A stretch of 64,000 nt of DNA from positions 465,034 through 529,033 of the forward strand of contig MNCI01007580.1 of assembly GCA_015680685.1 (NCBI GenBank). Reading direction: 5' to 3'. The stretch is from Gnetum montanum. Lineage: Eukaryota; Streptophyta; Gnetopsida; Gnetales; Gnetaceae. The notes under the pieces were generated by a model. That model made no database searches. It had not been told where the DNA came from and was given only the letters and a program-made list of their open reading frames with translations. How positions within the stretch are numbered: position 1 is the stretch's first letter; each line of letters opens with the position of its first letter. Below are positions 47,983 through 59,007 of the stretch, one piece after another. The translations under genes were made by a program, and so were the position numbers.

Positions 47983-50900
47983 TCACAAAGCAGCAGCAGC
48001 GGAAGTTGGGGTGGTGGCGGTGGAGGAGGAGGAGGCATGGAGGGAGCCCTGTGTGCCATAAGACTGGTACCCAGTGGGGCTGGACAGCTGCTTGGCGGAG
48101 CCACAGCCGGAGTCGCCGTCGTCAGAGGAATTGAAGGACCGGTGAATATCGGCGAGGTCGGTGATGATGGGGATGGGCCGGTCCGGCACATGCGGCACGG
48201 GCACGTCGACGCATTCGAGGATGTTGAGGACCTGTTCCATGCCGGGCCGGCACTGCAGCTGCGGGTGGGCGCACAGAAGCGCCAGCAGCACCAACCGTTC
48301 CATGGACTCCGGCGGACCCGTGCCGCGGACGCCCGTCTCCACCACTTCTAGAGCTCTGCGTCGGCGAACCAGATCCCATGCCCAGTCCGTGATATGGAGC
48401 TGAGCCTGCGGAGGCGTGGCCAGGCCCAGGCCCAGGCCCAGGCCCCGCTGAGAAGGAGAAGCGGCGCCTGCGAGGGCTTTTCGGCCGCTGAGGAGCTCCA
48501 GGAGGACGACGCCGAAGCTGTAAACGTCGCTCTTGTCGGTGAGCTGGCCGTAGAGCGCGTACTCGGGCGCGAGGTAGCCCAGAGTTCCGGCGACTCGGGT
48601 CGTGACGTGGGAGACACCCTCCGGCGCGAAGCGGGCGAGGCCGAAGTCGGCGACCTTGGCGTTGAAGAGGTGGTCCAGCAGGATGTTGCTGGCCTTGATG
48701 TCCCTGTGGATGATGGCCGGCTGCACCTCGTTGTGCAGGTAGGCCAGTCCCCGAGCCATTCCCAGCGCGATCCGGCACCGCGCCGGCCAGTCCAGAATGC
48801 ATCGCCGGCTGACGCTGCTGCACAGGGGAAATTGATGAATAAAATCAATGTAAAATAGCGATGATGCCAATAGTCCCTCCCTGAGAAAACTGCCGCTGAA
48901 ATTGAAACTGAAACTGAAGCAGAATAAAAACAAACTCCAGAAGTTGCTGCTGAAGTTAAAGCTCAATAAAGCTTTATATTGCTTCTTTATGAAGTATGAA
49001 AATAAACTCTACAAATTGACATGTCTTAATGGGGTAACTAAAACAAATCATATAAGGTTTTTTTCTGCAACATTGTAATGCTGTCTCAAATAAGCAGCCA
49101 TAGAAAACTAACAAGTCATCTAATGAAAGCAATTCCTCCACAAGGGGGCTGGCACAATTTAAGGTGTGCTCTTCTTTTTAAAGGGCTAGCATAATCTTAA
49201 GGTGAACTCTTCTTCTCAGGCGGTTTAAATCTTTCTTTCACCCTCAATTCTAAAATGAAATTTTAAAGGGCTAGCATAATCTCAAGGTGAACTCTTCTTC
49301 TCAGGCGGTTTGAATCTTTCTTTCACCCTCAATTCTAAAAATGAAATTGACATTTCCTTATAGGACTTATTAGAATAGTAGCTGAGAGACATTGAGCTTC
49401 TGCCTGGCTTCTGCATCTAATTTATTATCTCTAAAAATAAAATTGTTTCTTACCCTCTACATTACAATACCTTCTAGTTAACTATCTTGTTTAGGATTTT
49501 GCTGCTGTCCTCTTCTTATAAAATAATAATGCAAATGCAAATTGACTCTTCATACAAAACCTAATTAGCAGGTATGCAAATAGCTTCTTGCTAAGAAAAC
49601 CTAGTCTTGTTTGTAGAAAATTTAATCTGTTCACTAAGCAATGAAACTCTTGATCCTAACATAGAATATACCATTGCAAATGAATGACCCATTACATAGA
49701 AAACCTAATATGTTCACAAGGCAATGAAAGTTAGATGTACTGATATAAATTGGCAATGCCAATAACCCTTTGCTTAGAAACCCTAATCTATTCAATGGAA
49801 GTTAATTGTCCTGACATAGAATAGCAATGCAAACAGCCCTTTGCTTAGAAAACCTAATCTGTTCAATGAAAATTAAATTGTCCTAATATAAAATAGGAAT
49901 GCAAACACCCCTTTGCTTAAAACCTAATCTGTTTGTCCTAAAGTATCAATGTGAATAGCCCTTTGCATAAAAAACCAAACCCTAACCATGAAAGTTCATT
50001 GTTTTAAACGTCTCTTTGCATAGAAAACCTAATCTCAGTCACAAAAGTTCACTGTTTTCAATGTCCAGCTGAACCAAAATATCCAAATTTACAAGCAGAC
50101 ATTACCAATCACAGGTTTAACAATCACTAGCAGCATTGGAATTTATGCTCGTCTGAGTGAAGTCATTGCGAATTTTATTAAAACCCTTGGTTTTTTCATA
50201 AAAAAATCAATGGTTTTGAGAATGATTTTCGCCGATTGAATAGCAGTTGTAAAGAAGTCCATTTTATCTATACACTAATCCCATCAACATATACCAAATG
50301 AATGTTCCCAGTTCCCAATTCCCAACTCAAACAAACGGGAGAGAAAACCAAAAAGAAGTTAGGCCTTTACCAAGGACTGTTGCCGTTGTCGAACAGATGA
50401 TCATGGAGGCTGCCGTTGGGCATGTACTCGCAAACGAGGATGCGCTGGTGGCCCTGGATGCCGCCGGCGGAGACGCAGAAGCCCTTGAGGGCGACCAGAT
50501 TCCTATGCCGGATGCTGGCGATGACCTCCACCTCGTGGACGAAGCCGGACTCGCCGGCGGCCGAGAAATTCTTAAACCGTTTGACGGCCACGGCGCTGCC
50601 GTCGGCCAGGACGCCCTTGAACACGTTGCCGTAGGCGCCGGAGCCGAGAATATTGTCGCGCGAGAAATTATTCGTGGCGTCACGGATCTCGTCTACGCCG
50701 AATCGGAGCACGGTGCTGTTAGGGTTCATACTGGACGGCTCCGACGCCGCGAAAGACTTATTGAAGGCTTCGAGCTGCACTCGCCGTTTGCGCCGATGAA
50801 GCCGCCGGCGCACGTACAGGAATCCGAGAGCGCCGACGAGGCCGAGCAGGACCACGGCGGTGCCCATGACGCCGTAGGCCCAGGCCGGCAGGCCGCCGTC

Positions 50901-51569
50901 GCCGCTCCCGCCGGCTTCCACGAAGAAGAGGCACCAGGCGGTGTCCGCGTCGAGGGGACCGTAACGGTTGAGCACCGCCGCGGCGTAGATGTTGGAGTAG
51001 GCGCCGCACTCGGTGAGACTGGCGGCACCGGCGGACGCCGAGGAGGACTGGCTCTTGTTCTGAAGATCCACGGCCTGCGTGCTCGTGAGCTGCGACGTGC
51101 ACTGCGCGCAGGGGGAGCTCGTGAGCGACTGGTTGCAGTTGCGGGCGAGTTCGCTCATGTGCTCCTTCGGGATACGGCTCTCGAACACTCCGCGCGTCGT
51201 GATGTTTTGGCAGCCGCTGGCGTCCGCGATCCACTCCGTCTGGAAGCCGCAGATGCTCCGGATGTCGCCGGAGCGCCACCGGACTTGCTCGTTGAAGGCC
51301 TTCCAGCACGCCGACGCGGACGCCGGCGGCGGCAAGAACCGCCCCGACTTGCGCAGGTACACCGACAGCACCAGGTGCAGCGCGTTCTTGGCGCCGTTGC
51401 ACAGTGCCGTCTGGTTCGCCTGGTTCGCATCCTTCTCGACCCCAGCAAAGCGCTGCAACACGGTGAAATCCAGCGGACATTTCTGCTGCTCCGCCGCAGC
51501 CGCTTTCGGCCATCTGAGAGTGAAAAGAAGCAGAGGCAATAATAGCAGAAGAAACGTCTCTCTATCCAT
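47983..51569 (-). CDS. RKF3: SPARK-domain receptor-like kinase, RKF3-like (2 exons, 677 aa)
   Basis: Exon 1 is 51569-50371, exon 2 is 48817-47983; the intron (48818-50370, GTAAAG..TGTGCAG) splits a codon in phase 2. Total is 2034 nt, 677 aa. Residues 1-26 are a signal peptide (poly-Leu). About 30-225 form a Cys-rich SPARK-type ectodomain (CPLDFTVLQRF, SPCAQC). The transmembrane helix is at about 231-253, followed by a basic stop-transfer (RRRLHRRKRR). The kinase starts near 300: glycine loop GSGAYGNV (309-316), Lys330, Glu346, HRD 437-439, DFG 457-459, APE 483-485, so all catalytic residues are present. LRFGVDEIRDATNNFSRDNI and the SPTGYQS tail match the RKF3 group. A GLGLGLG hexanucleotide repeat lies in the kinase at about 525-532. 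It should be a plasma-membrane Ser/Thr kinase; its ligand is unknown. Exons are GC-rich against AT-rich flanks. The exact exon 2 acceptor could shift by 3 bases (CAGCAG). Confidence 0.9.
48818..50370 (-). other. Intron of the RKF3-like gene, with internal repeats
   Basis: An 85-bp unit (AAAGGGCTAGCATAATCT..) is present twice, at about 49180 and 49265, plus a decayed third part from 49141. Between about 49590 and 50060, a motif of the form CCCTTTGCTTAGAAAACCTAATCTGTTCA recurs in several degenerate copies. No gene lies inside. Confidence 0.75.
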
Positions 51570-52300
51570 TCCAATTCTCTAATCCTTGGTGGCTACATCG
51601 CTTTTGGCCATCTAAGAACGAGACCTAAAATAAGCAGAGAACGAACGTCTCTACATCCATTCTATTTCTATTTCTCAAACCCTTAGACGGCTCCTTCATC
51701 GCTTTTGGCTATCTGAGACATCCATTCTATTTCTCAGACCCTTGGCGGCTCCTTCATCGCTTTTGGCCATCTTTTAACCATCTGAGACTTAAAATCAGCC
51801 GAGGCAATAACAGCAGAACGAACGTCTTTGCATCCATTCCAATTCTCAAACTCTTGGTGGCCCGGTCGCTTTCGACTATTTGCGCCTAAAAACAAGCACA
51901 AGCAACGGCGGCAGCAGAATAAACGTTCATTCAAATTCCCAAAGCCTTGCAGCTCCGTAGGTAAAAACAAGCACATGCAATAACAGCAGCAAAAGAAACG
52001 TCTCTACTTCCATTCCAATTCTCAAACCCTTCTCTACTTCCATTCCAATTCTCAAACCCTTGGTGGTGGCTCAGGCGCTGTCGGTCATATGAGTTTAAAA
52101 GCAAGCAAAAGGAACGTTTCTACATCCATTCCAGTTTCTAAACCCTAGCAACTCCGTAGCTAAAAACAAGCAGAGAGAGGTCATAACAGCAGACTAAACG
52201 TCTCTACATCCATTCTTTCTCTACATCCATTCTAATTGTCAAACCAAAAATAAGCAAAGAAAATAACAGCAGCAGAAAGAAATTCTGTCCATCGATTCCA
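51567..52300 (-). repeat. Degenerate minisatellite made of the RKF3-like start-codon/signal-peptide segment
   Basis: The segment encoding the first residues (ATG GAT .. GAG ACG TTT .. CTG CTG) recurs upstream of the true start. Minus-strand ATGs are at 51660, 51725, 51837, 52013, 52043, 52129, 52213, 52230 and 52292, with a weaker one near 51930. Units are 31 to about 110 bp and degenerate. Several still read MDVETF-like followed by Leu-rich codons, for example MDRISFCCCYFLCLFLV at 52292. Upstream ATGs in a 5' leader could act as uORFs. Confidence 0.75.
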
Positions 52301-52475
52301 CTTCCCAAACCCTTACAGCTTCGCAGCCCCGGCTGTGTTTACTCTTCAACGGGAAAGCTGCTACGACGACACAGTGTCTGATGAGATCCAGACGCCAGCG
52401 GCCTCCATTTCCAGAGATCGAGATTCGGTGAGTCCAGCGAAAGCACAACTGATGCTAATTCAGAATTAATCCTCA

Positions 52476-52810
52476 GAATTTTCTGTCATTGGCAATTCCG
52501 GTGAACCCGGCTTTTGCATCAATTAGACGCTAGAGCCTTCTAGATTAGCTGCTGATTATTAAATCGCCATTTTGTTTTACATTTCGACAGGGACTGTGGC
52601 ATCAAAATCGTGCAATTTGCTCCCTTTTTACAGTTTACGATTTTCTGCAATTGAATATTTCGGTTAGTTCGGCTTTGTATCAATTTGACGCCAGAGCTTT
52701 CTAGATTATTTGCTTACCTTTCGGATCATTGCTGATTACTAAATCGCATTTCGCTTTATATTTCGATCTTGAACGTGCCATCAAAATCGTAAATTGGCTC
52801 GTTTTTCACG
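52476..52810. repeat. Degenerate tandem duplication upstream of the RKF3-like gene, period about 163 bp
   Basis: The block ATTTTCTG..GGCTTTTGCATCAATTAGACG..CTTCTAGATTA..ATCAAAATCGT occurs at about 52476-52638 and, diverged, at about 52639-52810. Confidence 0.65.
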
Positions 52811-54084
52811 CTTTTGAATAAAAATGTATGGCAAGGAAGCTTCCTCTGTCTTTTAAGCGGCGACCCTTGCAGAAACGGATTAATCACGGACATTCATACC
52901 AACTAGCAATACGACAAGCTGGACGTTGTTCCTTTGTAATTAGAAGGTAATGAACAATTTTGATGATGACACACATTTTGCAACGCTTAAACCCCCAAGG
53001 CAACGAACTAACTCTAACGTTAATTTTATTGAAAATTCGGTAACGATGGGATTTGGATTACGTGGATCCTTTCACTTTAGGCTAAAACAATTCAATTTCA
53101 TTCAGTTTTTCAAAAGTCGGCTGCAAATTTGAATATTTAAAGTTATTGTAACCTTAACCAAAAGCGCACATGAAAAATGATCTCATTAAATCTTATCAAA
53201 CGTGGTTTCCAACCGGATTTGAAACCCAAAATAATATTAACGGAACTAAAATAAATTAACTAAATTTGTGAGTGTAATATCTTATTTATATTTAATCTAC
53301 TTAAATTTAAGACAATGCAAGAAAATTTGGTATTTATCTTCAATGCTATTTGTATTGGAAAAGTCACCATATTCATTTTTATGAGGAATTTTGAGTTGTT
53401 TGCCTATTTCAACTCATTCATGCTATGCTAATTGTGTGTTACAAACAATGAGGATTAGCAACAAATATTCAAACTTTTTTTTTTAATTTGACATTTTCCT
53501 AAAGTTTTTTAAACATTACCTATCTTCCCAATTTGTGAACTTGCTCAGGACCAACTTAAACAATGTACTCTTAAAGATTCATTTTCACCTATTTTATTCC
53601 CTAAGTGTCCAATTGCACAACATGCTAGAAAATGGACATCTAGAATTTACAACTTTCAACCAAGCATTAAAGATCATTCTTGGTGATCAACTTGCTTTGT
53701 CTACTTCCTTTCTTTTCATGTGGCAGTGTCTTTGACCCCCTATTCTCTATTCTATTTAGAAGCTTTGTTGTGCAATTATTTTCCAACAAGAAGAGCATAA
53801 CTATGATCTCTCTTCAACAGTTAAATATTAGATTCTCAAAGATATTGTTTTTCAATTACAACTTTAAGCAAGCAAGCTCCTAATGATGGCTAAACAATTA
53901 ATTCATATCCTATAGTTTTAATTCTTTTGTGTCTTGTGGAATTCTTCTTTGTTTTATGGACTCAAGTTGGGACAACTATCAGCTTCTTTTGTAGTTTGTT
54001 TTTTATTTGAGATTGTTGATTTTAGTTTTTTGTGGAGAGAGTATTACTCTTGATTACGCCTAGCAATAAACATAATGGAGAATG
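52811..54084. other. Intergenic DNA
   Basis: AT-rich sequence without a recognisable gene, domain or element. Confidence 0.4.
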
Positions 54085-55700
54085 AAATTTAATCCTAAGT
54101 ATAGTTAATGATAGTGATGTAAATTTAATCTAGTCTAGAGCGATAAGCATCCATTCCTAGCTTATCATACACGTCTTGGACTCATGTAACCGTTATTAGG
54201 TTACTGGGCGTTATGCTACTAGGCAAACCTAGCAATAACACTACTCAGATTACCAAAAGATTACACTTAAATGCTCAAAACTAGTCGTACTCATTCTGCT
54301 TTACTAATGAACAAGTGAAGTAAAATACTTGGAAATGTAAATGATTAAACTAATAAAACACTAAAAACTATGCTAAGTAAAATAGTAAAACTAAGTGGAT
54401 GCTGCAATGATGAGAAACAATCTCAATCTTTATTTTCAAACATGAATGGTGCCCAAGAACACTTCACTTGAATAAAGATGTCATACAACTGCTCAACACC
54501 ACACCACAAGCATTCACTTTATCGCGAAAACTATGAAATAAAACTGCAAGAATCTACCTAAGGGTGGAATAAAAGTTCTTTGGATATGTGCACCCAAGTG
54601 TTGTATTTATAGGCTACACACATCCTGTGATATTAGATCTATGATGACATACCTTGTGCTACAATATTGAATATATGATATCGTTGATGGATAAAAATTG
54701 ACTTTTTGTCAAATAGATGCAATATAGCATCAACGATATCCCAACCAACTAATGATTCATCATACCCCTGCGATTGACTAAAAACTTGTCCTCGAGTGAA
54801 CAAAAGGAGGAACAAGTTCCTTACAAAATGTTAGGAAGGTATGGGATTATTGACTGACTCTAACTATTGATCGACTCTGAGTGCTGCAATGGTGTGTACC
54901 AAAAATGACATAGTTACATGACAAAATAAAAATAAAATTTGAAGTGGCTTGATGTAGTTCATATTTTGGGCAGTGGTGGCTCTTTCATCAGCTTCTTCCC
55001 TTTTCCGTTAGGCTTCTGGAAAGTTTATCCTCTTCTATCCCTATCTTTTTTTTTTCCATATGTCCTTTCTACTAAGTATAGCACAAAGACTCCTTCAATT
55101 TTCCCTGTAGCATCAACCTATTTGTTCTACTAGAATTGGAAGGTTTCTCCTAAGTTCCATTCATCGTTGTTGGTTAGTATGGGCCATAATGAAGAAACTT
55201 GGAGTTGCATCTTCATTGCATCTAGAGCAAATTTCATAAAGGAACCAAAATTCAGTTCCACAATGATCGTGGACATGATCAATCTTCTTGGTTGATTTGG
55301 AGACAACCTAGTGAGAACCTGAGTCACTGTCCTTGTTTTGGTGCTTGTGGAATTTTTGCCTCTCTTTGGGCTAAGTGCTATGTAGTAGGAGTTTCTTGAT
55401 GAATGTTATATGATTGAGCCTCCTTCTCTATGTTCTGCTTGTGGGATTTGTTCCCCTACTCAGCCTCTCCCTTGGTGTCTTGCTCCTTTGCTCCCGTGTT
55501 GTGAAGGTCCTCCTTCTATTATCCTCTTTAGGGTCATTTGTAATCAACAAGAATTTGAAATTATTAGTGTGTTCCTATTAATTCTTAATAGTTCTTTACC
55601 TTGCTCATACCCTTGGTTAGATCAAGTTCTTATCTTATTACGATTGCAGAGTTTGAAAAATTTTCAAAAAGGAATCCCTTAGGTGTTATATCTTGTAGTT
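54085..55700 (-). mobile_element. Element remnant F: LTR plus internally deleted env-like gene
   Basis: 54085-54762 aligns with the reverse complement of the element C LTRs but lacks the terminal part. It ends ATTCATCA at 54762, followed by the polypurine tract TACCCCTGCGATTGAC (54763 on). The poly(A) stem arms are 54427-54434 and 54471-54478. Inside lies an env-like frame beginning at ATG 55537 (MTLKRIIEGGP..). It includes VELNFGSF and WNLGETFQF (55130-55327), which match element C, then jumps to the C-terminal Lys/Pro-rich end near 54990. Most of the env-like gene, and everything 5' of it, is deleted. Confidence 0.78.
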
Positions 55701-55810
55701 ACTTATGATGTTCTATTGTTTTCCTTGCCTATTATGACTGAAAATAGTTGATATGGTGTATTAGGAGTCTTATCTGAATCTTTCTGACCTTAGTTTGATT
55801 GATTAACTTT

Positions 55811-55909
55811 AAGGTTCTTATTATCTCCTTGTACTTACCCTTTATAATATCTTTCCAGTGTTAGGAATTTGTTTCTCAAATTTTCAAAATTTCATTTGCT
55901 TATATCGTG
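55811..55909 (+). repeat. Direct repeat flanking LTR G, left copy
   Basis: The block GGTTCTTATTATCTCCTT..TTCATTTGCTTATATCGTG recurs at about 56745-56843, with roughly ten differences over 98 bp. It lies immediately before the LTR and again immediately after its truncated end. Confidence 0.8.
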
Positions 55910-56744
55910 TGATAATTGTGTTTTTGTACACTCCAATATCGGAGTGGCTGCGATATTGGGTACGCGATATCGTGGCCCAAGATGCAATATCGTACATTCG
56001 ATATCACAAGGTTACTCATGGGTTTATAAATACAACCCCCGAGCACACGATTAAGGGTAGTTTTTGGCAATCAAGTAGCAAAACTCTTGCAGTTTGTCCA
56101 TTTGAGAATTAGAATATTTTCCAAGTGCCTGTAGCAAGAGGTCTTAAGTGTGATCGGATCTTTATTCAAGCATTGATGTACCTAAACACACCATTGTGTT
56201 GGCAATAAAGACAAACTCTTTGATTCACCTTGCAGCACTTAAGACTTTCTTTCTTATGCATTTATATATATGGTGATTTCATTTAGTTTACATTAATGTT
56301 ACTCATTTGGCAATTAATTTTGATCCATTAAGCAACTAATTAAAATACACAAGCACGACCCCTTCGAACATACGTGTGACACTTGGTAGCTCAAAAACAA
56401 TTAGTGTTTGACTGCCCAGCAGTGTTAACACAAAGTTTAGGATGTGTTTGGGAAGTGGGAATGGTTACTTGTGTTAGGCTAGATTAGATCATAGTTTTCT
56501 TAGCACTTAATCACTCTCACTTTCATTCTTGTTCTAGGCGAGTAAATTGATTTTCCACAAAATAACAAAAATTTTGCGCCTCAGTCACACTTAACCATAC
56601 AATTGCATTCCACAAGCAGAACTAGGAAGATGACGAACGGACAACATGCATGCACTATTTAGCTCTAGCATACTTGGTAATTAAAGTCTACGGAATTCGA
56701 CTGTATCGCATGTGAACGCCTGTGATTTTTATGTTTCGACGTAG
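55910..56744 (+). repeat. LTR G, truncated at its 3' end
   Basis: It starts TGATAATTGTGTTTTTG like the element D LTR. GATATC-type cores are at about 55930-56003 and a TATA box TTTATAAATA near 56020. The poly(A) stem arms are 56159-56166 and 56204-56211. The usual GGTACC..CTCATCA end is replaced by ATGTTTCGACGTAG, which runs straight into the second copy of the flanking repeat. No internal region is attached. Confidence 0.82.
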
Positions 56745-56843
56745 GTTCTTATTATCTCCTTATACTTACCCTTTATAATATCTTCTTGGTGTTAGGAATT
56801 TGTGGCTTAAATTTTCAAAATTTCATTTGCATATATTGTGCAA
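56745..56843 (+). repeat. Direct repeat flanking LTR G, right copy
   Basis: Counterpart of 55811-55909, about 89 percent identical by eye. Confidence 0.8.
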
Positions 56844-56844
56844 T

Positions 56845-58207
56845 GCACACCACCCCTGCGGCCCGCACCCCCCTCCCCTAAGTTGAGTGCTCTAGGATCA
56901 ATAGGATTGAAGAAGTTTGGAAATTAGAGCTATAAGGGCAAAGTTATGGCCTTTGGAAACCAGTGTGTAAGAGGACTAAGGAAAAACTACAAAAACTTCT
57001 CTTGTTACAAAATGAAGATGTGAAAATTTTCACTAACTCTTGCATGTATATATACTATGTTTATGTGCACGACATCATAGATTAGACATTGTAGATACGA
57101 CATCATAGGTGCCTACAACATTGTAACTATGACATCACCATTAAAAAGTTTAAATTTTTCATTGATTTTTCTTAGAAAAAATGAGTTTGATGGAATGTCC
57201 AGAAGATGTAAAGCTTGCCTAGAGGATCATGGGCCATGAGTGATGTACAATTTTCAATAATTTAGCATTCAAGATTCATGAAGAAGGAATCTCAAGCAAC
57301 GAAAGTTTATAGAATGGATAAGAAATGGATAATGAATTTCTAATGTGCGAACAAATTATTAGATGATATGGGAAGTTTATTAAATATTTCAAAAGGCACA
57401 AGATGATTTGGAATTGCTTGGTAAGTATGAAATACAAGAGTTATACAAGTGGGTCATCCCCAAAGCAGGCTCCATCCCTTAATGTCCTTGTATAACCATG
57501 CCTAAAAGTGTCCTTAGGCACTTAAGGAGTTGAATGTACGACATACCTATTTAGCAAAACACACATGTTAATATCACTAGATTGGGAAAATAATGATATA
57601 TTATACAAAACCACAAGTCATGATTAAATATACAGTGAGGTGAGATGAATTGTAGAAAGGATTGCTAAAATTGGGATGTGAGGTATCTTACCATAGGCAT
57701 AATGAATCCTTATGTGTTATTAATGGTTAAAGTAATCATTAGCCCTTCTTTCCAAGATTCAAACCAAGTTAAGACCACATTCTAGTGGCATTGCATTATT
57801 TCATCTCTCGGAGTTACAACTATAAGACTACCACTATTGCAAGGAGTATCATCACTTGGCATATTGTCCAAGGGAGGAGTTTATTCATTACACTTTTTAT
57901 TTTTTATTTTTTAGCTTTCTGAGAAGCAGCTTATCTTTAGGCATGAGCAACAAGTATTTCTAGTGGAACCCCTAGAAATTTATTCTTGTGCATTTATTTT
58001 ATTTTTTAACTATGTCAACTTTACTAGAGGACTACCTTCAGGCATGGGTAACATGTCTTTCTAATGACATGATAAAGCATCATTTATTATACTCTTACTT
58101 CCATTTTTCATTAGATCTACAAGGATATAATACAACCTAAACAGAAGGATAGAACTCATAGAAGTAATCCAAAATAATCCACAAATCCCCTTAATGTCAT
58201 ACCCTTT
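56845..58207. other. Intergenic DNA with a retroelement internal fragment
   Basis: Around 57447-57520 lies GGGTCATCCCCAAAGCAGGC and following sequence, shared with the post-pol regions of D (14945) and E (59758). This indicates a minus-strand element remnant. The rest is AT-rich and unassigned. Confidence 0.55.
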
Positions 58208-59007
58208 TGATGAGTGGCGAGGTACCCCTACACTCAACCATATGAATACGAGCGTCTCACACGTGATTTGGTCGAACTCCAAGAACTAAGTGCTTACATG
58301 CCTTAATGGAACACTCAGGGTTAATCAATTGTTGTCTTCCCAAACTTACTTGTATTGTCACGGTTGTATGGTTAAGTAAGCTTAGGGTATATGATTTTTA
58401 TAACTTTTATCTTTTTGGTGTCTTATGCTAATGAAGGAAAGGGAGAGAGAACTAAGTGACTAACTTTCATTAACTATTCACTAACTAAGTTCTAATAGTT
58501 CCTAACACCAGTATCCATTCCCACTTTCTGTACACATCCTAAACTAGTGCAATGCTGCTGGGATTACCAAACGCTAGTTGTTACTGGGTTACCAAGCACT
58601 ACACGCATGCTCGAAGCGGTCGTACTGAGTGTACTTAACTAACGGAGTCAAAGGTTGAGAGAGAGATTAATTAACTAGGAAAGCATTAAACATTCAACAA
58701 TAATTAATTACTAATTAGCTTAATTTGTATGCTACAAGGTTTATCATAAAGTTCGTCTTTATTGCTGTACACAAATGTGTGCTCAGGTACAATTTTCTCG
58801 AATAAAGATCCATTCACTTTAGGACTCCTACTGTGGGCACACAGAAATTATTCTAACTCTGGAATGGTAAAACTGCAAGAGTTTGGCTACGAGTCTAAGT
58901 CTAACTATCGGAAACAAAGGGCACCGCCTCTTATTTATAGAAGATGAGGCAGGATGCGATATCGCGTGGTAGATGCTATATCGCATACGCGATATCGTGG
59001 CTCATCA
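58208..59007 (-). repeat. 3' LTR of element E
   Basis: In element orientation TGATGAG..CTCATCA. GATATC palindromes lie around 58955-58996, and a TTATAAATAAGAG-type TATA region near 58930. The poly(A) stem arms are 58756-58763 and 58801-58808. Confidence 0.92.

Noticed and set aside
48037-48858. Several plus- and minus-strand open frames over kinase exon 2
   Set aside because: They are other-frame shadows of the GC-rich kinase coding region.
50298-51542. A 414-codon plus-strand open frame opposite exon 1 of the receptor kinase gene
   Set aside because: It mirrors GC-rich codons of the real minus-strand gene, shows no domain, and the minus frame has all kinase and SPARK motifs.
52321-52450. 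Possible plus-strand exon ending at CGAGATTCG/GTGAGT
   Set aside because: A good donor-like site, but there is no start, no upstream acceptor and no recognisable protein.
55410-55682. Plus-strand Cys/Leu/Pro-rich 90-codon frame
   Set aside because: It is antisense to the env-like frame of remnant F.
58955-58996. Near-perfect palindromes as a possible replication origin
   Set aside because: They are explained by the conserved U3 array of the element E LTR.
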